Origin: Rickettsia typhi
Lineage (GTDB): Bacteria > Pseudomonadota > Alphaproteobacteria > Rickettsiales > Deianiraeaceae
Reading direction: 5' to 3'
Assembly: GCA_945861605.1 (NCBI GenBank)
Contig: CAMAVG010000039.1
Span: 1 to 8,597, forward strand
Length of the DNA stretch: 8,597 bases
Shown: positions 1-6,249 of the stretch, piece by piece
Layout of the letters: each line of letters begins with the position of its first letter
How positions within the stretch are numbered: position 1 is the first letter of the stretch
Program-made: the position numbers and the translations under genes
Notes under the pieces: model-generated
What the model saw: the letters and a program-made list of their open reading frames with translations, nothing else
What the model was told of the DNA's origin: nothing
The model's database searches: none

Positions 1-173
1 CAAAACATATTGAGATCATAAAAAGCGAATTCAAAGCAATCAAATTTCTTCAGAAAAGAGATCTTCAACAAATCACCATTGTCGTGATTGTAATTGGGGT
101 TATCGCCGCAATCGGGTTTTCTTTGCTTGATGTCTCGCTCAGCTTTCTTGTGCAGAAGTTTTTGTCCGCGTAA
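1..173 (+). CDS. secE: SecE, preprotein translocase subunit (5' end missing)
   Basis: SecE is the small essential subunit that clamps SecY in the inner-membrane SecYEG protein-export channel. The reading frame enters at position 3 and gives 56 codons before TAA at 171-173. The visible part has the two family landmarks in the right places: an amphipathic cytoplasmic helix (EFKAIKFLQKRDL, aligning with the family pattern E-x-K-K-V-x-W-P-x-R-x-E-L), then one membrane segment (about residues 24-42, ITIVVIVIGVIAAIGFSLL) followed by the conserved Asp and a short hydrophobic tail. Single-span bacterial SecE proteins are about 60-65 residues, so only the first few residues should be missing. The usually conserved Trp-Pro of the helix reads Phe-Leu here. 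The usual downstream neighbour nusG is absent; a convergent gene follows. The assignment rests on the pattern and could not be tested by a search. Confidence 0.75.
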   Translation, partial: KHIEIIKSEFKAIKFLQKRDLQQITIVVIVIGVIAAIGFSLLDVSLSFLVQKFLSA

Positions 174-193
174 TACATAATTATTGAATTACG
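169..193. terminator. Weak hairpin between convergent secE and outer-membrane protein genes
   Basis: CGTAAT (169-174) and ATTACG (188-193) form a 6-bp inverted repeat with a 13-base AT-rich loop. It overlaps the secE stop codon and lies in the 32-base gap before the end of the convergent gene. The position suits a shared terminator, but there is no clear T-run on either side, so this is tentative. Confidence 0.22.
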
Positions 194-205
194 GATTGCA
201 CCTTC

Positions 206-1438
206 TTAAATATGCCTTGTTCCAATGTTGTACCTTAATCCAACACCAACTCCTTGTGCGGATTTCTGGCTTTTGCCATCGGTAAGCTGCCTGTATGCGA
301 TGTCGAATTTGTACGCTTTATTGAATTTATAGCCAAACGATATTTGACTTTGCGAAAGTTGTGCACCTGCGATCGATTTATTCACGCCATTTATGTTAAT
401 GCTTGAAACATCGTTCATTGAATATATATTATACGCAAATGCAATGACGAAGTTATCAATGTTTGTATAGGCTGAGGCAGTGTAATACTTCTCGGAGAGA
501 TCCTTCACGCCAAACACATTTGAAACGGACGCAACATTTCCAAAAAGCCCGAATGTGATGTTGTCCGCCGTCTTTTCATACTTAAGCGATGCCGCAATTG
601 TTGTTTCCGGTGCGAGGTAGTCTCCGCTTTGTTTGTCGACATCCTGCTTGCGGTAATACCCACTGTATGAGATTTTTTGGTCGCCGATTAACTCGGATTC
701 ATTGGTGGCGAGAATCGAAAAAGACGACGGTGCGAATGTGTTGCCTGCTTCTCTTTTTGCGATAATCCCATCGAGCGATCGCGGTAATGTGTAGCCATAA
801 ACGCCTTGCGTGCCAAATGCGGCGTCGTCCAATGCTGTTGTGTCATTTTTGAAAAGTGCGATTTCAAGCGTTTGCGTTGAATGTGGAATTAGTGAGAATT
901 CCGTGTGAAATTCTGCACCAATTTTGTTCGTGTTGGTGTATCCGCCGTCCATCATCGCACCGTAAATTCCATACCAATCTTCGGTGATTATCTGGCTGTG
1001 TACACCATTTGCGATGCCTGCTCGCGGGCGAATTTTACCAATTGTCAACGATGTTTTCTTGTTATGCAATTGCAGTGCTATCATTCGCGATGTCAGGGAT
1101 GTATCGGTAAAAAAAGTGCCAATTGTGTTGTTATTATTGGTGTAGTCCGTCATGGCGTAGGGTCTTGAAAAGCCATTTTTTCTGTTTTGAATGCTTGTTT
1201 GTGTCACAATTGAAAGATTTTTGCTGAAGTTGAAGTCGATATCAACATTTGTAAATGTGTATGCGATATTTTTGTACGAACTTGATGCGGACGATTGATC
1301 GATGTTATCGCCTTGAAAAATTGTTGTTCCGTAGACTTGGAAGTCTATGTATTTTTTATCGATGGGAGTTGGTCTTTTGATTTCCTTTGCAAGGGAAATA
1401 TTCGAGACAATCAGAAGGATTATTGCAATTTTTTTCAT
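206..1438 (-). CDS. Putative outer-membrane beta-barrel (porin-like) protein
   Basis: A 410-residue protein with a clear Sec signal peptide: MKK, then a hydrophobic core (IAIILLIVSNI) and a probable cleavage site after SLA at residue 17. The mature part has many alternating polar and hydrophobic stretches rich in Tyr, Phe, Asn, Ser and Gly, such as ISFGYKFNKAYKFDIAYRQL and GVGVGLRYNI near the end, as expected for amphipathic strands of an outer-membrane barrel. I see no TonB box, plug domain or enzymatic motif, so the substrate is unknown. The frame stays open upstream to 1564, but that extension overlaps the NDUFA12 gene and would bury the signal peptide. I therefore chose the ATG at 1438, which lies one base after the upstream stop and has GAAGAA just before it. 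It is the last gene of the purK-NDUFA12 unit. The C-terminus ends in Ile, not the usual aromatic residue. Confidence 0.7.
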   Translation of the reverse strand: MKKIAIILLIVSNISLAKEIKRPTPIDKKYIDFQVYGTTIFQGDNIDQSSASSSYKNIAYTFTNVDIDFNFSKNLSIVTQTSIQNRKNGFSRPYAMTDYTNNNNTIGTFFTDTSLTSRMIALQLHNKKTSLTIGKIRPRAGIANGVHSQIITEDWYGIYGAMMDGGYTNTNKIGAEFHTEFSLIPHSTQTLEIALFKNDTTALDDAAFGTQGVYGYTLPRSLDGIIAKREAGNTFAPSSFSILATNESELIGDQKISYSGYYRKQDVDKQSGDYLAPETTIAASLKYEKTADNITFGLFGNVASVSNVFGVKDLSEKYYTASAYTNIDNFVIAFAYNIYSMNDVSSININGVNKSIAGAQLSQSQISFGYKFNKAYKFDIAYRQLTDGKSQKSAQGVGVGLRYNIGTRHI

Positions 1439-1439
1439 A

Positions 1440-1823
1440 CTATTCTTCGGAAATTTTGCCGTCCCAAGCTTGATAACTTGCGTTTGAATCAATGAATGAT
1501 TTGCCGTGAATGTTGCTTTGCGTGTGGCGATTTGGCTGGAATGCGTAGTTTGTTCCCGTGACATTTGGTATGTGAGATTTCATCCAAAACTGGCGTTTGT
1601 ATTTAATCTCCTCCGTTGATGAATGGTGCATCCAGTTGTGCCAATTTGATGGAATTTTCGAAGCTTCAACCGTGCCGAAGTATATGCAAATTCGCTTTTT
1701 ACGACCGAGGTAATCCGCCTGTTTTAATTCGTAATATTTATTTCGGTATTCATCAACGCCAATAAGTTTTGCGCGTGAAATAAACAGTTTTAGTTTTGTT
1801 AAAATCTGTAAAAGTTTAAACAT
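1440..1823 (-). CDS. NDUFA12 family complex I accessory subunit
   Basis: A 127-residue homologue of NDUFA12 (bovine B17.2), a peripheral accessory subunit of NADH:ubiquinone oxidoreductase (complex I) known from mitochondria and Alphaproteobacteria. It is not catalytic; in the family it supports assembly or stability of the matrix- or cytoplasm-facing arm. Visible family landmarks in order: GVDEYRNKYYE (22-32), matching the G-x-D-x-x-G-N-x-Y-Y-E signature; a basic segment leading into the RICIYFG strand (44-50); EASKIPSNWHNWMHHSSTEE (53-72), matching the P-x-x-W-H-x-W-L-H core; and a distal W-x-x-x-H-x-P-N-x-T-G-T region (80-91). The Gly of the first signature is Arg here. It starts 3 bases after the purK stop (TAAaaaATG, with GAAAAG before it) and ends one base before the next ATG, so it is the middle gene of a three-gene unit. 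It is the strongest taxonomic marker in the window. Confidence 0.9.
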   Translation of the reverse strand: MFKLLQILTKLKLFISRAKLIGVDEYRNKYYELKQADYLGRKKRICIYFGTVEASKIPSNWHNWMHHSSTEEIKYKRQFWMKSHIPNVTGTNYAFQPNRHTQSNIHGKSFIDSNASYQAWDGKISEE

Positions 1824-1826
1824 TTT

Positions 1827-2897
1827 TTACTTTTCAATTATATTATAATGACCAAGCTTTCGCCCGTGGAAGACTCCAATTTTGTTATAAAGGTGAATTT
1901 TGTGATTTGGTTTGTCAAGAATTTTTTCAAGTTCGTGGATATCATTTCCAATAATGTTGACCATCCTTCCTTCGTGAAGCAAAATTGGGGAAATTATTGG
2001 TAAGTCGCAAACTGCACGAACATGGTTTTCAAACTGGGAAACATTGCATAAATCGTTGGCGAAGTGTCCTGAATTATGCGGACGCGGTGCCATTTCGTTG
2101 AATAGGACATCACCGTTTTCCAAAACAAAATATTCAACGGCAAATATTCCAAAGTGATTAACCTTTCCCGCAATTTTTTGCGTATTTTGAAGTGCAAAAT
2201 GCTGGATTTTTATCAAATCGTCCCATTTTAAGCCTTGAAACGAGAGCGGAACAATGGATTCACGCAGGATTCCCTCCTTGTGAACATTCCGCGGAACCGG
2301 AAAAAACACCGTACCATTTGCGTCTTTTGTGGCAATGATTGAGATTTCGCAAATAAATGGAATTTTTTGCTCCAAAATGTATTCAATATTTGGATCGAGT
2401 TCTGGAATATCCTTTGCGTAATTGATAACAACCTGCCCTTTTCCATCGTAGCCCTGCGTCGCAGTTTTTAAAATACACGCACCGTTTTCTTTGAAAATTC
2501 GCGAGACATCCTTTTTGGTTTTCACATGCCAGTTTTTGCCTGCTGGGATATCGTTTTCTTTTGCAAATTGCTTTTCTTTTAATCTGTTTTGAGCAATCGC
2601 AACGAAACTTGATGATGTTTTGATTTTCTCCGGAAAGTGTTTTTCCAAGAATTCGAGAGTCCAGATCGGGATATTCTCCGTTTCAATTGTTATAAAATCG
2701 CATTCGCTTGCAAATTGAGACAGCCTCTCTTCGTGTAAAAATGAGGCGGTAATTACTTTTTTCACGCTTTCTGCGGAACATGGTTCGATATCGGTTGAAT
2801 AGACGATCGTTGATATTCCAAGCCGATTCGCAGCTTCTGCCATCATTTTCGCGAGCTGACCAGAGCCCAAAATTCCAAGAGTTTTATTAATTTGCAT
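1827..2897 (-). CDS. purK: N5-carboxyaminoimidazole ribonucleotide synthase
   Basis: PurK is an ATP-grasp enzyme of de novo purine synthesis. It joins bicarbonate to 5-aminoimidazole ribonucleotide using ATP, giving N5-CAIR, which PurE then rearranges. The 356-residue length is typical. Landmarks: the N-terminal nucleotide-fold loop LGILGSGQLAKMM (7-19, family G-G-G-Q-L-G/A); QNRLKEKQF (103-111); the ATP-grasp glycine-rich loop LKTATQGYDGKGQ (143-155); VPRNVHKEGILRES (201-214); the metal- and phosphate-site segment FNEMAPRPHNSGHF (266-279); and the C-terminal GRKLGH (345-350). The frame can begin six bases earlier at a TTG (2903), but I prefer ATG 2897 because it puts the first strand at the usual distance. 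No good Shine-Dalgarno sequence is visible. It is the first gene of a unit with the NDUFA12 homologue and an outer-membrane protein. PurE is not in the window, although purE and purK are often adjacent. Confidence 0.96.
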   Translation of the reverse strand: MQINKTLGILGSGQLAKMMAEAANRLGISTIVYSTDIEPCSAESVKKVITASFLHEERLSQFASECDFITIETENIPIWTLEFLEKHFPEKIKTSSSFVAIAQNRLKEKQFAKENDIPAGKNWHVKTKKDVSRIFKENGACILKTATQGYDGKGQVVINYAKDIPELDPNIEYILEQKIPFICEISIIATKDANGTVFFPVPRNVHKEGILRESIVPLSFQGLKWDDLIKIQHFALQNTQKIAGKVNHFGIFAVEYFVLENGDVLFNEMAPRPHNSGHFANDLCNVSQFENHVRAVCDLPIISPILLHEGRMVNIIGNDIHELEKILDKPNHKIHLYNKIGVFHGRKLGHYNIIEK

Positions 2898-2941
2898 AAC
2901 CAAAATCAGTGTTTACACAAGGAAAAATGATATGTGGGAAT

Positions 2942-2947
2942 TGTCAA
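2942..2947 (-). promoter_or_regulatory. Candidate -35 element for the purK unit
   Basis: A perfect TTGACA read on the minus strand, about 45 bases upstream of the purK ATG, inside the longer word ACTTGACAATT. The downstream sequence at the expected spacing is AT-rich but has no good -10 match (TATCAT lies too close, at 9 bases), so only the -35 is called. Confidence 0.3.
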
Positions 2948-2985
2948 GTTGTAATTATCAATTAATCTTTATATTATGAAAACTC

Positions 2986-3013
2986 TTGACAAAAAACATT
3001 TGCGTTTTATGTT
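2986..3013 (+). promoter_or_regulatory. Candidate sigma-70-type promoter for gyrB
   Basis: A perfect -35 TTGACA (2986-2991) and a -10 TATGTT (3008-3013, four of six matches to TATAAT) are separated by 16 bases. Transcription would start near 3020, leaving a leader of only about 15-30 bases before the possible gyrB start codons. It lies in the 137-base region between the divergent purK and gyrB genes. Confidence 0.55.
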
Positions 3014-3034
3014 CGAAAAAATTATTTGTGATAG

Positions 3035-5401
3035 ATGTCGGAAATGAATATGAATGAATACAATTCATCATCAATTAAAGTTTTAAAAGGGCTTGATGCC
3101 GTTCGCAAACGCCCCGGAATGTATATTGGAGACACCGACGACGGCTCCGGTCTTCACCACATGGTTTATGAAGTTGTTGATAACGCAATCGATGAATCAT
3201 TAGCGGGACACTGCGACCTCGTCTTCATCTCAATTAATTCAGACGGTTCCGTCACAGTTCGCGATAACGGTCGTGGTATTCCAGTCGACATGCACGAAGA
3301 AGGTGTTTCCGCTGCCGAAGTTATTATGACACAACTTCACGCAGGTGGAAAATTCGACGATAACTCATACAAAATATCAGGAGGACTCCACGGCGTAGGT
3401 GTTTCGGTTGTGAATGCTCTTTCGATTTGGCTAAAATTAAAAATCTGGAAAGAAGGCAAACAATACGAAATGTCTTTCACACATGGAGTTGCCGACGCCC
3501 CACTTTCCTGCACAGGCGATGCCAAACGCGGACAAAAAGGAACGGAAGTAACATTTTTACCCTCCCCCGAAACATTTGCAATGGTTGAATTTTCATTCGC
3601 AACCCTTGAGCACAGAATTCGCGAGCTTGCGTTCTTGAACTCCGGCGTTCGAATTGTTTTGAGAGACAATCGCCCAGAAGAACCAATTGAAAAGGAACTT
3701 TACTACGACGGCGGAATTATTGCTTATGTTAAACATCTGGATAAATCTAAAACCGCGTTAATTCCCGTAATTGATGTCCACGGACAAGCAAACGGCGTTA
3801 CCGTTGATGTCGCACTCGAATGGAATGATAGCTATTCCGAAAATATTTTATGCTTCACAAATAATATTAAACAAAAAGATGGCGGAACCCACCTTTCGGG
3901 TTTTAAATCAGCTTTGACTCGCGCCATCAGCAAATATTCGCAGAATCTCAAGGTTAAAAACGAAATTTTGGGCGACGATTCAAGAGAAGGTCTCACCGCA
4001 ATTGTTTCGGTGAAAGTGCCGGATCCTAAATTTTCATCGCAAACGAAGGATAAACTTGTCTCGTCAGAAGTTCGAACAATTACCGAAGAAGTTACATACA
4101 ACAAGCTTTCGCAATGGTTTGAAGAACACCCAACTGAAGCAAAAATCATCATTGAGAAAATTTTGGAGGCTGCAAGAGCCCGCGAAGCCGCAAAACGCGC
4201 AAGGGAATTGACACGCAGAAAAACCTCGCTTGATGTTGCGTCTCTACCCGGAAAATTGGCGGATTGCCAAGAAAAAGATGCCTCACTTTCGGAGCTTTTC
4301 ATCGTGGAGGGTAACTCCGCTGGTGGCTCTGCGAAGCAAGGTCGCGACCGTAAATGCCAAGCCGTCCTTCCTTTGAGAGGGAAAATTCTCAACGTTGAAA
4401 AGGTTCGCTTTGATAGAATTCTGACATCAGAAGTTATTGGAACAATGATTATCGCCCTTGGTGCTGGAATTGGCGTGGAGTTTGACATCGAAAAAATTCG
4501 CTACCACAAAATTATCATCATGACTGATGCGGATGTTGACGGTGCACATATTCGAACCCTGCTTTTGACATTCTTCTACCGCCAAATGCCCGAAATTATT
4601 AAACGAGGATACCTCTACATCGCCCAACCACCACTTTACAAAGTGAAAAAAGGCATGAGCGAGGTCTACATCAAGGATCAAGAAAGCCTCAACAACTATA
4701 AAACCGATGCGGCGTGCAACAATTCAGTCCTGACATGTGACGGAACGACATACATCGGTGCGGATCTTTCGCGAATTATTAAATCCGCAATTAAATTCGA
4801 GGAAGCACTGAAAAAGGCGTCTCTGAATATTGAAACGGCAGTAATTGAGGCGGTTGTTATTAATGTTGTGAAGAATTTTGAGGACTTCCTCAACAAAATG
4901 CCACAAATCGTGAGTACCCTAAACGGAATGACGACCGACGAAAACACTCATTTTGAAATCGACGGCGAGCAAATTGTAAAAGTCACGCGTGGTCTTAAAC
5001 AAGAATGCAAAATTACGCAACACTTCCTTGAAACGGCGAATTTCCGCACGCTTTTACAATATTACAACAATATTTCCGAAATTTTCGAAGCAAAAAATAT
5101 CACATTCCAAAAGGACGAAACCAAGCACGAAATTACACTGCCATCGCATTTAATTTCAACAATCAACGAAATTAGCACGAAAGGACTTTCCTTGCAACGA
5201 TTTAAGGGACTTGGTGAAATGAACGCCGAACAACTGTGGGAGACAACTCTCGACCCCTCCGCCCGCACGCTTTTGCAGGTGAACATTAAAGACGCCGAAG
5301 ACGCCGATGAAATTTTCTCGACACTAATGGGCTCAATCGTTGAACCACGCAGGGATTTTATCGTTTCAAATGCGTTAAGTGTTGCAAATTTAGATTTTTA
5401 A
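3035..5401 (+). CDS. gyrB: DNA gyrase subunit B
   Basis: GyrB is the ATPase and metal-binding subunit of DNA gyrase (A2B2), which introduces negative supercoils. The 788-residue length fits Gram-negative GyrB. GHKL ATPase domain: EVVDNAIDE (46-54, catalytic Glu46 and Mg-binding Asn50), RDNGRGIP (76-83, Asp77) and GGLHGVGVSVVNALS (116-130). The transducer Lys is in QTKDKL (336-341). TOPRIM domain: EGNSAGGSAKQGRDRK (425-440, Glu425) and MTDADVDGAH (496-505, Asp498, Asp500, Asp502). The tail has QRFKGLGEMNAEQLWETTLD (721-740) and RRDFIVSNALSVANLDF, close to E. coli GyrB and supporting GyrB over ParE. Start: three in-frame ATGs (3035, 3044, 3050). I give the longest, but ATG 3050 has GGAA six bases upstream and would begin MNEYNSSSIKVLKGL, close to E. 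coli in length, so it is at least as likely. Asn427 stands where E. coli has Asp426. A short downstream gap suggests co-transcription with the next gene. Confidence 0.98.
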   Translation: MSEMNMNEYNSSSIKVLKGLDAVRKRPGMYIGDTDDGSGLHHMVYEVVDNAIDESLAGHCDLVFISINSDGSVTVRDNGRGIPVDMHEEGVSAAEVIMTQLHAGGKFDDNSYKISGGLHGVGVSVVNALSIWLKLKIWKEGKQYEMSFTHGVADAPLSCTGDAKRGQKGTEVTFLPSPETFAMVEFSFATLEHRIRELAFLNSGVRIVLRDNRPEEPIEKELYYDGGIIAYVKHLDKSKTALIPVIDVHGQANGVTVDVALEWNDSYSENILCFTNNIKQKDGGTHLSGFKSALTRAISKYSQNLKVKNEILGDDSREGLTAIVSVKVPDPKFSSQTKDKLVSSEVRTITEEVTYNKLSQWFEEHPTEAKIIIEKILEAARAREAAKRARELTRRKTSLDVASLPGKLADCQEKDASLSELFIVEGNSAGGSAKQGRDRKCQAVLPLRGKILNVEKVRFDRILTSEVIGTMIIALGAGIGVEFDIEKIRYHKIIIMTDADVDGAHIRTLLLTFFYRQMPEIIKRGYLYIAQPPLYKVKKGMSEVYIKDQESLNNYKTDAACNNSVLTCDGTTYIGADLSRIIKSAIKFEEALKKASLNIETAVIEAVVINVVKNFEDFLNKMPQIVSTLNGMTTDENTHFEIDGEQIVKVTRGLKQECKITQHFLETANFRTLLQYYNNISEIFEAKNITFQKDETKHEITLPSHLISTINEISTKGLSLQRFKGLGEMNAEQLWETTLDPSARTLLQVNIKDAEDADEIFSTLMGSIVEPRRDFIVSNALSVANLDF

Positions 5402-5404
5402 AAA

Positions 5405-6247
5405 ATGCAAGGAATTGAAGAAAATGCCGCGAGTCAAGTTCGTGAGGGCGTAGAATTCTCGTTTGGTAAGGAATCTGTCACGGATTTCATATACCAGCAA
5501 GGAAATGACACGATTTTCAAGACATACCAGCAATCTTACCGCATTTTTCTCGAGCTTTTCAAGAAATCATACCCCGAATACGCCGACAAAATGGATGTTT
5601 CTGACGAAGATGTTCGCAACGCACGCGCAAAACGCTTCAAAACGGACGAATATTGGAAAATTTGGCGTGAACACGGCGAACTTGTTGCGTTTATTGAGGC
5701 TTTTTTCCACAAGCAAAACGGTTTCAATATGCTCCCACGCATTTTCGCAAAATATCCGCACGAAATCCCAAATTTTCAAACAATTCCCGCTTTTTTTGCA
5801 AAATTCACAAACGATGAAGCACTCGTGACGCTTTTCGAGGACTGCGGCATAACAAGAATGCGTTGGACTATGGCGAAAACCATTTGGAACGCCGTCAAAA
5901 AATTGGAAATTGACCACAACGGCGTTGTTCCGCGTGAGCGTTGGCAACTACTCAAGTTCAACGGTTTTGGACGAAAAATCGCAAACATGTTCCTCAATTT
6001 AGCATTCGATGTTCCGGAAATTGGCATTGATGTCCGTGTTTTTCGGGCTGCGTGCGAGCTTGGCCTCGTGCCGTTTGAATCCGATGATTTTACTTCAGAT
6101 TCCATTAAGTTTGAGGTTGAACTCATTTTGAGAAGGTCAATTCCTAAAAGGTTTTTCCTTGACGCAGACTACCTTTTGTTCATGCATGGTGCCGGCGAAA
6201 ATGTGCATTCGCCAAAGCCAAAAGGCGTCTCAAAAGGTAGTGCGTAG
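5405..6247 (+). CDS. Endonuclease III-like HhH-GPD protein without Fe-S cluster
   Basis: A 280-residue protein whose C-terminal half aligns by eye with E. coli endonuclease III, a base-excision DNA glycosylase/AP lyase. HNGVVPRERWQLLKFNGFGRK (171-191) matches the HNGEVP segment and helix-hairpin-helix LPGVGRK. Lys191 matches catalytic Lys120, and Asp209 in IGIDVRVFRA matches catalytic Asp138 (family VDTHIFRV). The later EVELILRRSIPKRF...YLLFMHGAGE matches the helix ending in LHGRYTC. The four cysteines of the [4Fe-4S] cluster are absent; the only cysteines are 147 and 217, and the chain ends shortly after HGAG with a Lys/Pro-rich tail. The N-terminal ~100 residues, rich in aromatic and charged residues, I do not recognise. 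With both catalytic positions kept, glycosylase or lyase activity is plausible but the substrate is unknown. It starts three bases after the gyrB stop (TAAaaaATG), so it is probably co-transcribed; no clear Shine-Dalgarno is seen. Confidence 0.82.
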   Translation: MQGIEENAASQVREGVEFSFGKESVTDFIYQQGNDTIFKTYQQSYRIFLELFKKSYPEYADKMDVSDEDVRNARAKRFKTDEYWKIWREHGELVAFIEAFFHKQNGFNMLPRIFAKYPHEIPNFQTIPAFFAKFTNDEALVTLFEDCGITRMRWTMAKTIWNAVKKLEIDHNGVVPRERWQLLKFNGFGRKIANMFLNLAFDVPEIGIDVRVFRAACELGLVPFESDDFTSDSIKFEVELILRRSIPKRFFLDADYLLFMHGAGENVHSPKPKGVSKGSA

Positions 6248-6249
6248 TA

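Noticed and set aside
1439..1564. A 42-residue N-terminal extension of the outer-membrane protein frame
   Set aside because: It overlaps the NDUFA12 coding end and would place a normal signal peptide in mid-protein. The ATG at 1438 directly follows the upstream stop and has a purine-rich site.
2926..2934. TATCAT as the -10 element for purK
   Set aside because: It is only 9 bases from the TTGACA at 2947-2942, too close for a normal promoter.
3832..4488. A 218-codon open frame antisense to gyrB
   Set aside because: It lies fully inside the strongly conserved gyrB coding region, and its product is rich in Ser, Arg and Phe with no recognisable motif. It is a shadow frame.
5463..5828. A 121-codon plus-strand frame and several minus-strand frames inside the HhH-GPD gene
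   Set aside because: Low-complexity products rich in Ser, Thr, Asn and Phe, overlapping a frame with clear homology. Shadow frames.
6190..6240. Short CGCC/GGCG stem near the end of the HhH-GPD gene as a terminator
   Set aside because: Only four pairs, inside coding sequence, and not followed by a T-run.
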